The translations under genes were made by a program, and so were the position numbers. The notes below the pieces were generated by a model that saw only the letters and a list, made by a program, of their open reading frames with translations, made no database searches and was not told the origin of the DNA. A DNA stretch of 64,000 bases from Pseudomonadota bacterium (lineage in GTDB: Bacteria; Bdellovibrionota_B; Oligoflexia; Oligoflexales; CAIYRB01): assembly GCA_026390435.1 (NCBI GenBank), contig JAPLFY010000027.1, forward strand, positions 53,343-117,342, read 5' to 3'. Positions 63,329 through 64,000 of the stretch are shown here, piece by piece. How positions within the stretch are numbered: the first letter of the stretch is position 1; each line of letters begins with the position of its first letter.

Positions 63329-63805
63329 CTACTCTTTTGAAAAAAGTTTAGTCCAATCACCGTAGCCTTCCTCAGTTAGCCTCTCTTTAGAGATGAACCG
63401 CAATGCAGCTGAATTTATGCAGTACCGTAATCCCAGCGGCTTAGGTCCATCCTCGAAGAGGTGACCAAGATGAGAATTGCCCAGTTTTGACCTGACCTCA
63501 GTACGCACCATGCCAAACTGCTTATCGACATGGTTAGTTAAACAATCTTTAGTAAGCGGTCGCATAAAGCTCGGCCAACCACAACCTGAGTCAAATTTAT
63601 CCAATGAGCTAAACAACACCTCACCAGAGACAATATCGACGTAGATACCATCGTCATGATGGTTCCAAAACTGATTCCGAAATGGAGGCTCAGTTGCTGA
63701 CTCTTGGGTTACAGCAAACTCTTCAGCAGACAACCTTGCTTTAAGCTCTGTCTCCGAGGGCTTTATAAAAACCTTAAGGCGCTTCTTTTCTAGTTCATTG
63801 CTCAT
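63329..63805 (-). CDS. msrB: Peptide-methionine (R)-S-oxide reductase
   Basis: 158 aa from the ATG at 63805, chosen for its GGAGG Shine-Dalgarno. It reduces methionine-R-sulfoxide in proteins with thioredoxin. The catalytic Cys is in [12 protein letters not shown]; the SGCGWPSF motif is complete. The two CxxC zinc pairs of many MsrB proteins are absent (the region reads [11 protein letters not shown]), so this is the zinc-free form. No MsrA is fused or adjacent. Confidence 0.95.
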   Translation of the reverse strand: MSNELEKKRLKVFIKPSETELKARLSAEEFAVTQESATEPPFRNQFWNHHDDGIYVDIVSGEVLFSSLDKFDSGCGWPSFMRPLTKDCLTNHVDKQFGMVRTEVRSKLGNSHLGHLFEDGPKPLGLRYCINSAALRFISKERLTEEGYGDWTKLFSKE

Positions 63806-63873
63806 CCATAGCCTCCAAGAATGGCCTCCAGGAGGCGACAATGCGCTGATCTTAAGAAAAAGGCAAAACTAAA

Positions 63874-63903
63874 GCCCCTGACTACCTTTCGGTGATCAGG
63901 GGC
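63874..63903 (-). terminator. Terminator of the rRNA operon
   Basis: On the minus strand, a 13-base stem (GCCCCTGA...ACC, two central mismatches) with a four-base GAAA loop lies 11 bases after the 5S gene and is followed by TTTAGTTTT. It ends the 5S-proximal rRNA transcript. Confidence 0.8.
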
Positions 63904-63914
63904 TTCGTTTTTTA

Positions 63915-64000
<86 letters not shown>

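Overview
The window looks like a chromosomal segment of a Gram-negative bacterium. It has an LptF permease, outer-membrane barrels, a porin, many lipoproteins, a type IV pilin and a partial 5S rRNA gene at the right edge. The mix of a DUF4105/Lnb-type lipoprotein acyltransferase, divergent penicillin-binding proteins, many secreted proteins of unknown function and a PilA-type pilin suggests a Bdellovibrionota/Oligoflexia-like or deltaproteobacterial-grade organism. That placement is inference. No phage and no intact insertion sequence was seen. Mobile traces are limited to a partial Rpn-family gene at the left edge, repeats around 16.9-17.9 kb and an AbiE-type toxin-antitoxin pair at 43-44 kb.

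Layout: 0-4 kb, Rpn-family remnant and a bifunctional PBP. 4-7.4 kb, pdhA-pdhB-pdhC (first 2-oxoacid dehydrogenase set) followed by a small lipoprotein. 8.8-16 kb, a tight, mostly overlapping minus-strand operon acs - E1alpha - E1beta - E2 - acyl carrier protein - PRPP synthetase, with a COG2187-like phosphotransferase converging on it. This is the best candidate here for a poorly described pathway. 16-18 kb, a repeat-rich patch with two convergent paralogous four-helix-bundle genes and strong hairpins. 18-20 kb, outer-membrane proteins. 20.5-22.7 kb, a sulfur (persulfide) module. 22.8-27.9 kb, fabF, lptF, a transpeptidase and a 2OG-Fe(II) oxygenase.

28-33 kb holds a metalloprotease-like lipoprotein, a NERD-helicase translationally coupled to an FtsK that lacks its gamma domain. 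33.5-41 kb is housekeeping (class I aldolase, pilin, NAD synthetase, ComM/YifB, ArgS). 41-44.4 kb has a secreted protein, a ferritin-like protein, a broken VOC gene and AbiE. 44.5-48.5 kb has a metallophosphoesterase, a NYN protein with a basic tail and the Lnb-like protein. 48.7-56 kb is a cell-surface polysaccharide region: sugar transferase, TPR/barrel protein, second barrel, a deacetylase-fold lipoprotein whose metal-binding motifs are degenerate, and a large repeat lipoprotein. 56-64 kb has a SWIM-SNF2 helicase, an XRE regulator, PepQ, a tandem-USP protein, a secreted protein, MsrB and the end of an rRNA operon.

Starts given here were moved inward from the longest open frame where a Shine-Dalgarno sequence, signal peptide or family length argued for it; each such choice is stated.
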